Assembly: GCF_900104555.1 (NCBI RefSeq)
Contig: NZ_FNJU01000003.1
Span: 310,001 to 374,000 of the forward strand
Origin: Litchfieldia salsa
GTDB lineage: Bacteria > Bacillota > Bacilli > Bacillales > Bacillaceae_L
Direction of reading: 5' to 3'
Length of the DNA stretch: 64,000 bases
The notes beneath the pieces are model-generated. The model ran no database searches and was not told the origin of the DNA. It was given only the letters and a program-made list of their open reading frames with translations. This document shows positions 35,934-44,213 of the stretch, piece after piece. The stretch's first letter is position 1. Each line of letters opens with the position of its first letter. The position numbers were made by a program, and so were the translations under genes.

Positions 35934-36557
35934 TTAAAGTAAATTTGCAATATGTTCTTTACTTAATTTACCTTTAATTCCTTCCTTACTCATTATATAG
36001 GTGAGTAAATCTTCGTCTGAAATTTTATATGTGCTTTTAATCCCTCTTATTATCGTTGATAAATATTCATCAGAAGGAATTTGATAGCATACCTCCCTAA
36101 GATCCCAATAAGATGTAAAAGTAAAAATAGGATGTTGATCTTGTTCACCAAGATAAACGATATGTCCATACCAAGATTTCCTAAAGGTTGAGGATTGTTC
36201 CTTTATCACCTCTTCAAGATCCATGTGTATGGAAATCTGATTATTCTCTTGGCACACTAAATCTTTAAATTGTTCATCGGTAATTAAATACATTCTACCC
36301 AATGTATTCTCTTCATTATTTATACCGTGTCCAATAAAAGCTACGCCACCGTTATTCCATCTGTCGGCATTTTTTGCAAAGTATAAAGTGTGGGGTATAA
36401 TAATCTCCTTCTCCATTAAAGGATGTGTTTTATCTCTACATCCAACTTCTTTTTTTGAGGAGCCCGTAGGTGTACCTCCTTCTATGTAACATAAGAAACG
36501 GTTTCGATCTAAATTAGAACCGTAACTAGCATACCAGACTAAATTTGATCCACTCAT
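35934..36557 (-). CDS. GGCT/AIG2-fold protein
   Basis: A 207-residue protein opening with WYASYGSNLDRNRF (residues 8-21), the substrate-binding loop of the gamma-glutamylcyclotransferase/AIG2 fold, followed by FAKNADRWNNGGVAFI. The catalytic Glu expected in the barrel cannot be placed with certainty. The family includes YkqA-type Bacillus proteins of unknown substrate. ATG 36557 stands behind AAAGGGTGAT. Confidence 0.7.
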   Translation of the reverse strand: MSGSNLVWYASYGSNLDRNRFLCYIEGGTPTGSSKKEVGCRDKTHPLMEKEIIIPHTLYFAKNADRWNNGGVAFIGHGINNEENTLGRMYLITDEQFKDLVCQENNQISIHMDLEEVIKEQSSTFRKSWYGHIVYLGEQDQHPIFTFTSYWDLREVCYQIPSDEYLSTIIRGIKSTYKISDEDLLTYIMSKEGIKGKLSKEHIANLL

Positions 36558-36691
36558 CTTATCACCCTTTCCATTTTCTACATCACATAGTCTATACTAC
36601 TAAAATATAAATCAATTACATTGGAATATATTGATTGTTTAAAAGAATGACCTCTTCAATTATAATTACCTGTTAGAAAGGAGGTCTCATA

Positions 36692-37636
36692 ATGGCGGAA
36701 GTTAAACAATTTGTATTCTTTGATTTTGAAATGCTTTGTTCTGACAAAGGGATGTCATTCTCAAGCATGGAAAGCATTCGATTAGGAGCTGTCAAATATC
36801 AGATAGAAACAGAAACAATTGATTATTTCGATTGTTATATTAAACCAATTCACTTCAAAGGGCTTTCTTCCTTTTGTAAAAAACTAACGGGCATTGTAGA
36901 TGAAGACTTAAAGGAAGCCCAAGATTTCAAGGAAGTATTTGAACAATTTCTTGATTGGATTGGTGGTATTAAGAAAACCCGGTTTTTTTCTTGGTCAAAG
37001 AGTGATTTGTCAAGGTTAAAATTAGATGCAGAACTCCATCAAATATCAGGAAATACAATCAAAAAGATTGAAAAAAGATATGTGGATTTTCAAGAAATCT
37101 TCACAAAACGTGTTACTAAAACTCAGTATTCAGTTGAAAATGCTTTATTACTATATGGATTAGAGTTTATTGGAGCGAAGCATAATCCGATGTTCGATGC
37201 TTATAATACATTGCGAATTTATTTAGCATTTCTTTCTAAACCGATTCAAACTGACTTAGTCATGCTGCGTCAATTTGTTTTTATAGAATTAGATCATGAG
37301 TTAACACCAAGTGATGATCTAAACAGTATGTTAAATACAATATTACTAAATGAATTGAGTGTATTTATGTACAACTTATCGGATATCTATACGATGAAAG
37401 ATTTCAGTAAGGTATTAAGAGCGACTCGCAAGTTAGTTGAGAAGTATGAAAATGTAATATGCAACAGATCTGGTATGTTCTCAAAAAGGAATATTAATTT
37501 GATTAGGAGATTAGTAGCGTTTTATCACGAATTATTACTAGCATATCAAGAACATTCAAACCATTCTTCAAAAATTATTATACTATCTGAGCATATTAAA
37601 CAACCTATTGAATATTTATCATTGAAGCGAGGATGA
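36692..37636 (+). CDS. DEDDh exonuclease with C-terminal extension
   Basis: A 314-residue protein whose first 180 residues form a DnaQ-like exonuclease: DFEM (Asp11, Glu13), WSKSDLSRL (Asp105) and HNPMFDA (His164, Asp169). The FFDFEMLC start resembles KapD/ERI-1-type nucleases, which act on RNA. The remaining 130 residues are helical with no recognised motif. AAGGAGG precedes ATG 36692. It is a separate transcription unit from the exonuclease at 35151. Confidence 0.82.
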   Translation: MAEVKQFVFFDFEMLCSDKGMSFSSMESIRLGAVKYQIETETIDYFDCYIKPIHFKGLSSFCKKLTGIVDEDLKEAQDFKEVFEQFLDWIGGIKKTRFFSWSKSDLSRLKLDAELHQISGNTIKKIEKRYVDFQEIFTKRVTKTQYSVENALLLYGLEFIGAKHNPMFDAYNTLRIYLAFLSKPIQTDLVMLRQFVFIELDHELTPSDDLNSMLNTILLNELSVFMYNLSDIYTMKDFSKVLRATRKLVEKYENVICNRSGMFSKRNINLIRRLVAFYHELLLAYQEHSNHSSKIIILSEHIKQPIEYLSLKRG

Positions 37637-37734
37637 ATTCATCTTCCTTCGTACATATTGTTGCCAATACTAATTCAGTGGTACTTCCTTACAACCCTCA
37701 AATCCCCCAACAATTATTCTTCTTCTAAAAAACA

Positions 37735-37762
37735 AAAAGCCAATAATTAAATGTTGGCTTTG
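37735..37762 (-). terminator. Terminator of the nitroreductase gene
   Basis: AAAGCCAA and TTGGCTTT stem around TAATTAAATG, read on the minus strand with a run of Ts in TTTTTGTT. Confidence 0.75.
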
Positions 37763-37796
37763 TTGTCTTTATCTCTTGATTAAACTTGGTATGTAG

Positions 37797-38471
37797 TTAT
37801 ACCCATTTAACAACTTCTTCTATCGGTTTTCTAGTCTTAGGTCTAGGTTCATCTGCTCGGTAACCAAAAGCAACCATCACCGCTACATTTAAGTGTCCGT
37901 CTTCTAATAGGTCATACTCTTCAAGTAATGCTGAGACTGCATCATAATCAAAACCTTCAACTGGGCAAGAATCAATTCCTATCTGAGCTGCTGATGTCAT
38001 CATATTTCCAAGTGCGATATAACATTGCTTACACGACCAATCAAAAGTCGTACGTTCGTTATCAAGTATATTGAAATCAGATTCCTGAAATGTCTTATAC
38101 CTATCTTGTATTTTGCCAATTAATTCTTCTGGAAATTTCTTAATTCTAACCATATGGTCTTTAATATAATCTGAATCATATTTAACGTCTTTTATCGTTC
38201 TAGCTAGGATGATTACAAAGTGACTTGCGGTTGGAAGTTGACCTTGTGCCCCCCATGATATACTTTGTAATTTATCCTTCAACTCCTGATTTTCAATAAC
38301 TAGAAACTTCCATGGCTCTAAACCAATTGAACTAGGTGATAATCTACCTGTTTCTAAAATAAAAGAAAAGTCATCATCACTGATTTTTTTTTGTGGGTCA
38401 AACTGTTTGGTTGCATGTCTAAACCTAAATGCTTCGAGTATTTGTTCCTTTTTCATGGTATTTGAATCCAT
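37797..38471 (-). CDS. NAD(P)H-dependent nitroreductase
   Basis: A 224-residue FMN oxidoreductase of the NfsB/YfkO type: FRFRHATKQFDP (about 15-26), SPSSIGLEPWKFLVI (about 45-59), Q-L-P-TASH, then SAAQIGIDSCPVEGFD (about 160-175) near the FMN site. It reduces nitro or quinone compounds. Start ATG 38471 follows GGAGAGA. Stand-alone gene. Confidence 0.92.
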   Translation of the reverse strand: MDSNTMKKEQILEAFRFRHATKQFDPQKKISDDDFSFILETGRLSPSSIGLEPWKFLVIENQELKDKLQSISWGAQGQLPTASHFVIILARTIKDVKYDSDYIKDHMVRIKKFPEELIGKIQDRYKTFQESDFNILDNERTTFDWSCKQCYIALGNMMTSAAQIGIDSCPVEGFDYDAVSALLEEYDLLEDGHLNVAVMVAFGYRADEPRPKTRKPIEEVVKWV

Positions 38472-38585
38472 TTATATCTCTCCATTCTTAAATTACACTA
38501 ATGAATTATAAGTATGATTAAAATTCATCTATATATAGTAATAACATTTATGGTAAGTTTGATTCAAGAAATGAGCTCTACAACG

Positions 38586-39833
38586 TCATTCTCGAATTTG
38601 TCCTGTTCCATAGATAAAGAATTTTGTAGAAGTGAGTGCGTTTAATCCCATCGGTCCTCTCGCATGTAATTTTTGAGTGCTTATTCCGATCTCTGCACCA
38701 TACCCAAATTCAAATCCATCTGTGAAACGTGTTGATGCATTATGATAAACCGCTGCAGCATCTATATTTGTTAAAAAGCTGTTCGCATGATCTTTGTTCT
38801 CAGTAATAATTGCTTCAGAGTGTCTTGTTCCGAACTTATTAATATGTGTGATTGCTTCACTTAATGATTTAACTATCTTTATACAAATGGTTAAATCTAA
38901 ATACTCCATATACAAATCATCTTCAGTGGCGATCTTAGCATTTGGATGAAGCTTGACAACATGCTCATCCCCTATTATTTCTACACCATGCTCATCAAGT
39001 TGTTGTAAAATTTGTTTCCCATTATTTTCAAACCATCTTTCGTGGATTAATAATGTTTCAACTGCATTGCATACAGACGGTCTTTGAGTTTTTGCATTCA
39101 GGACAACATTAGTAGCCATATCTACGTTGGCATTATCATCGATATATATATGACAATTCCCCGCACCTGTTTCTATAACTGGAACAGTTGCTTCTTTTAT
39201 TACGGTTTCAATTAGATTTTTTCCACCTCTAGGAATTAAAACATCTAGAAATTCATTTAAATGAAAGAAATCCTTCGCTGTCTCTCGACTTGTATCTTCT
39301 ATAAGTAGAATGGCATCTTGAGGAATATTTGTCTGCTCAAGAGCCTTATGCATAGTGGCGACTAAGATTTTATTAGAATGAATAGCAGAGGAGCTTCCTC
39401 TTAAAATCACTGAATTCCCTGTTTTTAATGACAATGTCGCAGCATCAACAGTTACATTCGGCCTTGCTTCATAAATCATGCCAATAACACCAATAGGAAC
39501 TCGATTTTTATAAATATTTAACCCATTTTCCTTATTAATTACCTCAAGAGTTTCTCCAATAGGATCTTTAAGCTTAATTAACTGAATTATTGCATTAGAC
39601 ATATCTTCAATTCGTTTCTCATTCAGCATGATTCTATCAAGTATACTTTCAGATATCCCTTTTTTTCTACCCTCTTCAAGGTCCTTTTGATTCTGTATAA
39701 TAATCCTTTCTTTATCAATCAATAATTGTTCTGATATCTTTTTTAGCGCCTTATTTTTTTCATCAGTTGTTACATTTACCAATGAATAGCTTGCTGTTTT
39801 TGCCTTTAATCCCTTAATTCTCACTTCACTCAT
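38586..39833 (-). CDS. proA: Glutamate-5-semialdehyde dehydrogenase (gamma-glutamyl phosphate reductase)
   Basis: A 415-residue enzyme for the second step of proline synthesis, reducing gamma-glutamyl phosphate with NADPH. Motifs: [20 protein letters not shown] (cofactor side, about 105-125), [15 protein letters not shown] and the catalytic Cys in [10 protein letters not shown]. It overlaps proB by 8 bases and is translationally coupled; the T-box upstream of proB controls both. Confidence 0.97.
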   Translation of the reverse strand: MSEVRIKGLKAKTASYSLVNVTTDEKNKALKKISEQLLIDKERIIIQNQKDLEEGRKKGISESILDRIMLNEKRIEDMSNAIIQLIKLKDPIGETLEVINKENGLNIYKNRVPIGVIGMIYEARPNVTVDAATLSLKTGNSVILRGSSSAIHSNKILVATMHKALEQTNIPQDAILLIEDTSRETAKDFFHLNEFLDVLIPRGGKNLIETVIKEATVPVIETGAGNCHIYIDDNANVDMATNVVLNAKTQRPSVCNAVETLLIHERWFENNGKQILQQLDEHGVEIIGDEHVVKLHPNAKIATEDDLYMEYLDLTICIKIVKSLSEAITHINKFGTRHSEAIITENKDHANSFLTNIDAAAVYHNASTRFTDGFEFGYGAEIGISTQKLHARGPMGLNALTSTKFFIYGTGQIRE

Positions 39834-40941
39834 ATTGAGCCCCCCATTGTGTAGAAGTTACCCATTTGTCCCGATGGATAACTTCCTTAGAATTTGCTGA
39901 TTTTATATAATGCGTTCGTTCCCTTATTAGCAGTTCTAATTCGTCTGAAGAATAAAACACTTCACCCTTACCCACCAGGTGACTCTTTGTGTGAACCTCA
40001 ACAATATCGCCTTTTTGAAAATTGCCTTCTACTTTATAAATACCAGCCGGTAAAAGGCTTTTTCCCTCATGTAAAAGGGCTTCTTGTGCGCCAGAATCAA
40101 TAAATATACGACCTGAGATCTCTGAGTGAAATGCAATCCATTGCTTATTTGTATTAATAGTTGCGGACTTTTCGGTTGTTATATAGGTGCCATCACCATT
40201 TCCATTAATCATATCTAAAAGCTTTTGCTGACCTTTTCCTTTCCCTATGAATACTTTGACACCTAGTGATATGGCTGTTTTCGCTGCAATCATTTTAGAG
40301 TACATCCCACCAGTCCCTACCTTAGAACCCACACCGTCTGCGACTTTCAAATGGTCTTCAGTTATCCCGTTTAAATGATTAATCTTTTTTGCTTCAGGGT
40401 TAACTTTCGGATTAGCATCGTATAGACCATTTACATCCGTTAAGATAATAAGATAGTCCGCATGAACAAGACCACTCACAAGTGCGGAAAGCATATCGTT
40501 ATCACCAAACGTTAGTTCTTCAACTGAGACTGTATCGTTCTCATTTATAATAGGTAGGATATTTCGTTCTAAAAGCTCCGTTAACGTGGCAAATGCATTT
40601 TTATACCGTTCTCTTTTTGAAAAGTCAGCTCTAGTAAGTAGTACTTGTGCGGGAGTTATATGATAATTAGTAAATCCTTCGATATATGATTGAATGAGTA
40701 AACTTTGCCCCACTGCAGCAGCAGCCTGCTTGCCTTTCAGTGTTATTGGTCTAGAAGGATACCCTAATTTTTTAAATCCTGCTGCCACAGCACCAGAAGA
40801 AACCAAAATAACTTCATGCCCATTACTTATCAAAGTAGATACAGCGTGAATATGATCTATCATCTTTTGCTGATCAATTTCACCTTTAGAGTTCGTTAAA
40901 GAACTACTTCCAATTTTGACTACAACCCTCTTTTTCTCCAT
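39826..40941 (-). CDS. proB: Glutamate 5-kinase
   Basis: First enzyme of proline synthesis, phosphorylating glutamate. An amino-acid kinase domain runs from [10 protein letters not shown] (about 5-14) through [18 protein letters not shown] and [13 protein letters not shown], followed by a PUA domain from about 275. ATG 40941 is preferred since GAGGAGA lies 6-7 bases upstream; the frame ATGs at 40956 and 40947 overlap it. Proline feedback and T-box control are expected. Confidence 0.96.
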   Translation of the reverse strand: MEKKRVVVKIGSSSLTNSKGEIDQQKMIDHIHAVSTLISNGHEVILVSSGAVAAGFKKLGYPSRPITLKGKQAAAAVGQSLLIQSYIEGFTNYHITPAQVLLTRADFSKRERYKNAFATLTELLERNILPIINENDTVSVEELTFGDNDMLSALVSGLVHADYLIILTDVNGLYDANPKVNPEAKKINHLNGITEDHLKVADGVGSKVGTGGMYSKMIAAKTAISLGVKVFIGKGKGQQKLLDMINGNGDGTYITTEKSATINTNKQWIAFHSEISGRIFIDSGAQEALLHEGKSLLPAGIYKVEGNFQKGDIVEVHTKSHLVGKGEVFYSSDELELLIRERTHYIKSANSKEVIHRDKWVTSTQWGAQYE

Positions 40942-40976
40942 TTTCATTCTCCTCATAAGTACATAAAAACTAAATA

Positions 40977-41225
40977 AAAAAGCCTTTCATCCCTATAAAT
41001 AAGGACGAAAGGCTCTTGCTTTCCGTGGTACCACCTTAGTTGGATACATATGTATCCCACTCTCCCCCATTTAACGTTGGGTAACGCCTATTATTAGATA
41101 GGTCTCAAAGGTAGGTTCAGCGTTTTTATTGTGGTGAAGCCTTTCAGCTAATAGCCTCACTCTCTTTCACATAAAGAATCACTTACTAGTCCTCATCATT
41201 GATTTTTGGATTATTTTTTAATAGT
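40977..41225 (-). promoter_or_regulatory. T-box riboswitch (proline specific) of proBA
   Basis: The minus strand contains the T-box sequence AAGGTGGTACCACGG (41036-41022 region), followed by the terminator AGCCTTTCGTCC...GAAAGGCTTTTTT. Upstream Stem I elements (GATGAGGA, AGAGAG) are present, and the specifier loop reads GAA-CCT-A with the proline codon CCU at 41115-41113. Uncharged tRNA-Pro would switch to antitermination and turn on proBA. Confidence 0.92.
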
Positions 41226-41251
41226 ATGACGAGAAATAGAGATATTGTCAA
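41221..41251 (-). promoter_or_regulatory. Promoter of the proBA T-box transcript
   Basis: TTGACA at 41251-41246 and TACTAT at 41226-41221 (19-base spacer; CATACT with 17 bases is the alternative), just before the T-box leader. Confidence 0.55.
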
Positions 41252-41352
41252 GATTATTTCAGCTATTATACCGCTAATAAAAGTCATTTTTTTTCATTAG
41301 TTCTATACTTTTGGATAAACTAAGTTCAACATCATGTTTCATGGAGGTATTT

Positions 41353-42210
41353 ATGTCAATCAGAGTCAACGAAAAACAAAGAACGATCTGTCATAGTGAA
41401 TATGATTCTTTACATCAAGTAATTCTTTGTCAACCACAATACATGTCAATAAGAGATGTTATAAATGATACCCAAAAGCACTTTAAAAATGAAGGAATTC
41501 ATATTGAAAAAGCGATGCAGCAACATGAAATATTTGTTAAGGCTCTACAGTCTCAAGGAGTAGATGTAGTGCTTCTTCCATCTCTGTCTAAATATCCTGA
41601 ACAAGTGTTTACTCGGGACATAGGTTTCACCTTAGGGCAAACCATTTTCGTTGCAGAAATGGCAAGTGATATTAGAAAAGGTGAAGAAGATATACTAAAG
41701 AAATGGTTGGAGGATGAAGAAATCTCTTACTACAACTTAATCGGGGACAGAGTTGAGGGTGGAGATGTAATCATTGATCAAAAAACCATTTTTATTGGAG
41801 AGAGTAATCGCACTAATCGAAATGCAATTGAGCATATACAAAGAATTTTACCTGAATTTGAGGTAGTTGCCGTTCCCTTCACAGAGAGGTATCTACATTT
41901 AGATTGTGTGTTCAATATTATTTCAGATCATGAAGCATTATTCTATCCAGAAGCCTTTACTGAAGAAGAGACAAATATATTAAGAAATCGCTATGAATTA
42001 ATAGAAGTAACAAAAGAGGAACAATTTACACTTGGGACTAATGTTCTTTCAATTGGTGATAAAAAACTATTTAGCCTGCCAGTTAATAAGAAAGTTAATA
42101 AAGAACTAGAGAAAAGAGGCTTTGATGTCCTTGAAGTAGATATCACAGAAATTATCAAATCAGGCGGATCGTTTAGATGTTGTACACTTCCTGTTTTGCG
42201 ATCAAAGTAA
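41353..42210 (+). CDS. Dimethylargininase/amidinotransferase-family hydrolase
   Basis: A 285-residue guanidino-modifying enzyme resembling YkgA and DDAH: FTRDIGFTLG (about 80-89, active-site Asp), EGGDVI (about 136-141), HLDCVFN (about 182-188, catalytic His) and the carboxyl GGSFRCCTLPV, whose Cys is the nucleophile. It hydrolyses a guanidino group to citrulline or a related product. ATG 41353 has GGAGG 5 bases upstream; the frame extension to 41311 lacks a ribosome binding site. It starts divergently from proBA; a link to arginine/proline pools is speculative. Confidence 0.85.
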   Translation: MSIRVNEKQRTICHSEYDSLHQVILCQPQYMSIRDVINDTQKHFKNEGIHIEKAMQQHEIFVKALQSQGVDVVLLPSLSKYPEQVFTRDIGFTLGQTIFVAEMASDIRKGEEDILKKWLEDEEISYYNLIGDRVEGGDVIIDQKTIFIGESNRTNRNAIEHIQRILPEFEVVAVPFTERYLHLDCVFNIISDHEALFYPEAFTEEETNILRNRYELIEVTKEEQFTLGTNVLSIGDKKLFSLPVNKKVNKELEKRGFDVLEVDITEIIKSGGSFRCCTLPVLRSK

Positions 42211-42215
42211 AAATA

Positions 42216-42260
42216 GAGAATGTCCCGTTAGTGTCTTTGAGACTTTTGGGACATTCTTTA
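42216..42260 (+). terminator. Terminator of the dimethylargininase-like gene
   Basis: AGAATGTCCC and GGGACATTCT stem followed by TTATTT. Member of the GTCCC/GGGACA group. Confidence 0.85.
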
Positions 42261-42266
42261 TTTAAA

Positions 42267-42424
42267 GATAAGAAAAGCATAAAATTTCGAACTTGGTTTT
42301 AGTGTCTAACTCCAGCGCCTAGCCCCTCGGGGTCATAAGTTAAATCACTCCAGAAATCAAGATTTCCTGCGTGATTCACCTTATGCCTGTCAGGGCTGAA
42401 CGAGGCGCTTGCGCTTTTCTTATT
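42267..42424. repeat. 155-bp intergenic repeat, copy 2 (reverse orientation)
   Basis: Reverse complement of the 28937-29094 block, with the same landmarks: GATAAGAAAAGC, GTGTCTAACTCCAGCGCC, CTTATGCCTGTCAGGGCTGA and GGCGCTTGCGCTTTTCTT. It directly abuts the stop of ilvE, so the hairpin may also end ilvE transcription. Confidence 0.85.
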
Positions 42425-43504
42425 TTATTTTACATCAACAGAAATGGTCCAATCAAAATAATCAGTTACGTCTCCTTTTTGAATGCCAGTTAATGTATCA
42501 TATAACTTTTTGGCAATCGTACCAGTTTCGCCATTGTTTATCACGATATTTTCACCACGCCACGATAGTTCTCCTACAGGAGAAATAACAGCTGCTGTTC
42601 CTGTGCCAAATGCTTCTTCTACTAACCCCTTTGAATAGCTTTCAAAAACTTCTTCAATGGAGATTTTTCTTTCTGATACAGGTATTTCCCAGTATTTCAG
42701 TAATTGAAGAACTGAATTACGTGTAACACCTTCTAAAATACTCTCATTTAAAGCCGGTGTAACTACTTCGCCATTAATCTTGAAGAAGATATTCATGCTA
42801 CCCACTTCTTCAATATACTTCTTTTCTACCCCATCTAACCAAAGTACTTGCGAGAAACCTCTTGATGTTGCTCCTTCTTGAGCTTTTAAGCTTGCCGCAT
42901 AATTTCCACCAGTCTTCGCTTTACCGGTACCTCCAGAAACAGCCCGAACATATTGATCTTCTACGTAAATCTTAACAGGATTTATACCTTCCTTATAGTA
43001 AGAACCAACTGGTGATAAGATAATCATAAATTGATAATGGTTTGATGGAGCTACCCCTAAAAATGCTTCTGTCGGGATAATAAATGGTCTGATATATAAA
43101 GAAGTCCCTGGGGCATTAGGAATCCATTCTTTATCAACTTCAAGCAATTTTTTTAAACCACTTAAGACAAGCTCCTCATCAATTGTAGGTATACATAATC
43201 GTTGATTTGATAAATTTAAACGTTCTAGATTTTTCTTAGGTCTAAACAACAGAATTCGTCCATCGTTAGCAAGGTATGCCTTTAACCCTTCAAAAACAGT
43301 TTGTCCATAGTGAAACACCATTGATGCAGGATCTAATGTAATTGGTTGATATGGCGTAACTTTTGGTTCATGCCAGCCTTTTCCTTCTGAATAACTGACA
43401 GTAAACATATGATCAGTAAACACCTTTCCAAAAGATAATTGATCTGGATTAGGTTTTTCTTTTTTGTTGTTACTTAAGTTGATTTCAATTGTTTGTTCAG
43501 TCAT
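42425..43504 (-). CDS. ilvE: Branched-chain amino acid aminotransferase
   Basis: A 359-residue fold-type IV PLP enzyme. FHYGQTVFEGLKAYL (about 65-79), LYIRPFIIPT, the catalytic Lys in GKAKTGGNYAAS (about 200-211), QVLWLDGVEKKYIEEVGSMN (about 220-240) and GTGTAAVISPV are all present. It interconverts branched-chain amino and keto acids, including in branched-chain fatty acid precursor supply. Start ATG 43504 has AAGGAG 7 bases upstream. B. subtilis homologues are IlvE/IlvK. Confidence 0.94.
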   Translation of the reverse strand: MTEQTIEINLSNNKKEKPNPDQLSFGKVFTDHMFTVSYSEGKGWHEPKVTPYQPITLDPASMVFHYGQTVFEGLKAYLANDGRILLFRPKKNLERLNLSNQRLCIPTIDEELVLSGLKKLLEVDKEWIPNAPGTSLYIRPFIIPTEAFLGVAPSNHYQFMIILSPVGSYYKEGINPVKIYVEDQYVRAVSGGTGKAKTGGNYAASLKAQEGATSRGFSQVLWLDGVEKKYIEEVGSMNIFFKINGEVVTPALNESILEGVTRNSVLQLLKYWEIPVSERKISIEEVFESYSKGLVEEAFGTGTAAVISPVGELSWRGENIVINNGETGTIAKKLYDTLTGIQKGDVTDYFDWTISVDVK

Positions 43505-43660
43505 TTTAGTACTCCTTACCTTTATGTTGTTATTCTTACTATAATACTTCTTTCATGACAAACAAAGAGATATTTTTAAAAATTTATAATTATTCTGTTT
43601 ATTCACAGGGAATTAGCGGAATTATTCCTTCATTGTACATAATAGGTATAGAATGTCAAA

Positions 43661-43687
43661 AAAAAACACCAAAGTAAGTGTTTTTTC
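43661..43687 (-). terminator. Terminator of the puc operon
   Basis: AAAAAACAC and GTGTTTTTT stem around CAAAGTAA, 32 bases beyond the last puc gene. Confidence 0.85.
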
Positions 43688-43718
43688 ACCATTTATTTAT
43701 CATTCATCCAAGAAGTGA

Positions 43719-44213
43719 TTATGAGTTTGAAATATAACGATGAACCGCACGTATGATACCGTTATACCCTGTACATCTACATAGATTCCCGGATAAAGAA
43801 TCTGTTACTTCATCAATTGTTGGGTGATTATTATCTGTTAACAACGCCTTTAATGCCATTACCATCCCTGGAGAACAGTAACCACATTGAAGAGCACCTT
43901 CTTCAAGAAATGCTTTTTGAATGGGATGAAGCTCCTCTTTAGACAAATTTTCTATTGTTTCAATCTCAGAATTATTTATTTGATAAGCCATTAATAAACA
44001 AGAATTTACTAATTGTCCATTCATCAATACTGAACAAGCACCACAACGACCTATTTCACATGAAACCTTCGTACCAGTTAGAGATAATTCCTTCCGAAGG
44101 ATATCTACCAGACGGTATGTTGCTGGAACTTCTAAGCTGTGTTTGTCTCCATTTACAATGAATGATATTGTCATTTTCCCCTCTTTTTGTGTATGGAGAT
44201 TTTCAATTTCCAC
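43719..44213 (-). CDS. pucE: Xanthine dehydrogenase, [2Fe-2S] subunit (PucE-type)
   Basis: A 164-residue ferredoxin-like subunit. The plant-type cluster is CEIGRCGACSVL with a further Cys in SCLL; the second is CGYC...CRCTGY. It passes electrons from the Mo site to FAD. Two starts are plausible: GTG 44213 (AAGGAG 9 bases upstream, overlapping pucD) and ATG 44174 (AGAGGGG). I retain the first because of spacing; the second begins MTISFIVNGD, nearer the usual family N-terminus. Confidence 0.9.
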   Translation of the reverse strand: MEIENLHTQKEGKMTISFIVNGDKHSLEVPATYRLVDILRKELSLTGTKVSCEIGRCGACSVLMNGQLVNSCLLMAYQINNSEIETIENLSKEELHPIQKAFLEEGALQCGYCSPGMVMALKALLTDNNHPTIDEVTDSLSGNLCRCTGYNGIIRAVHRYISNS

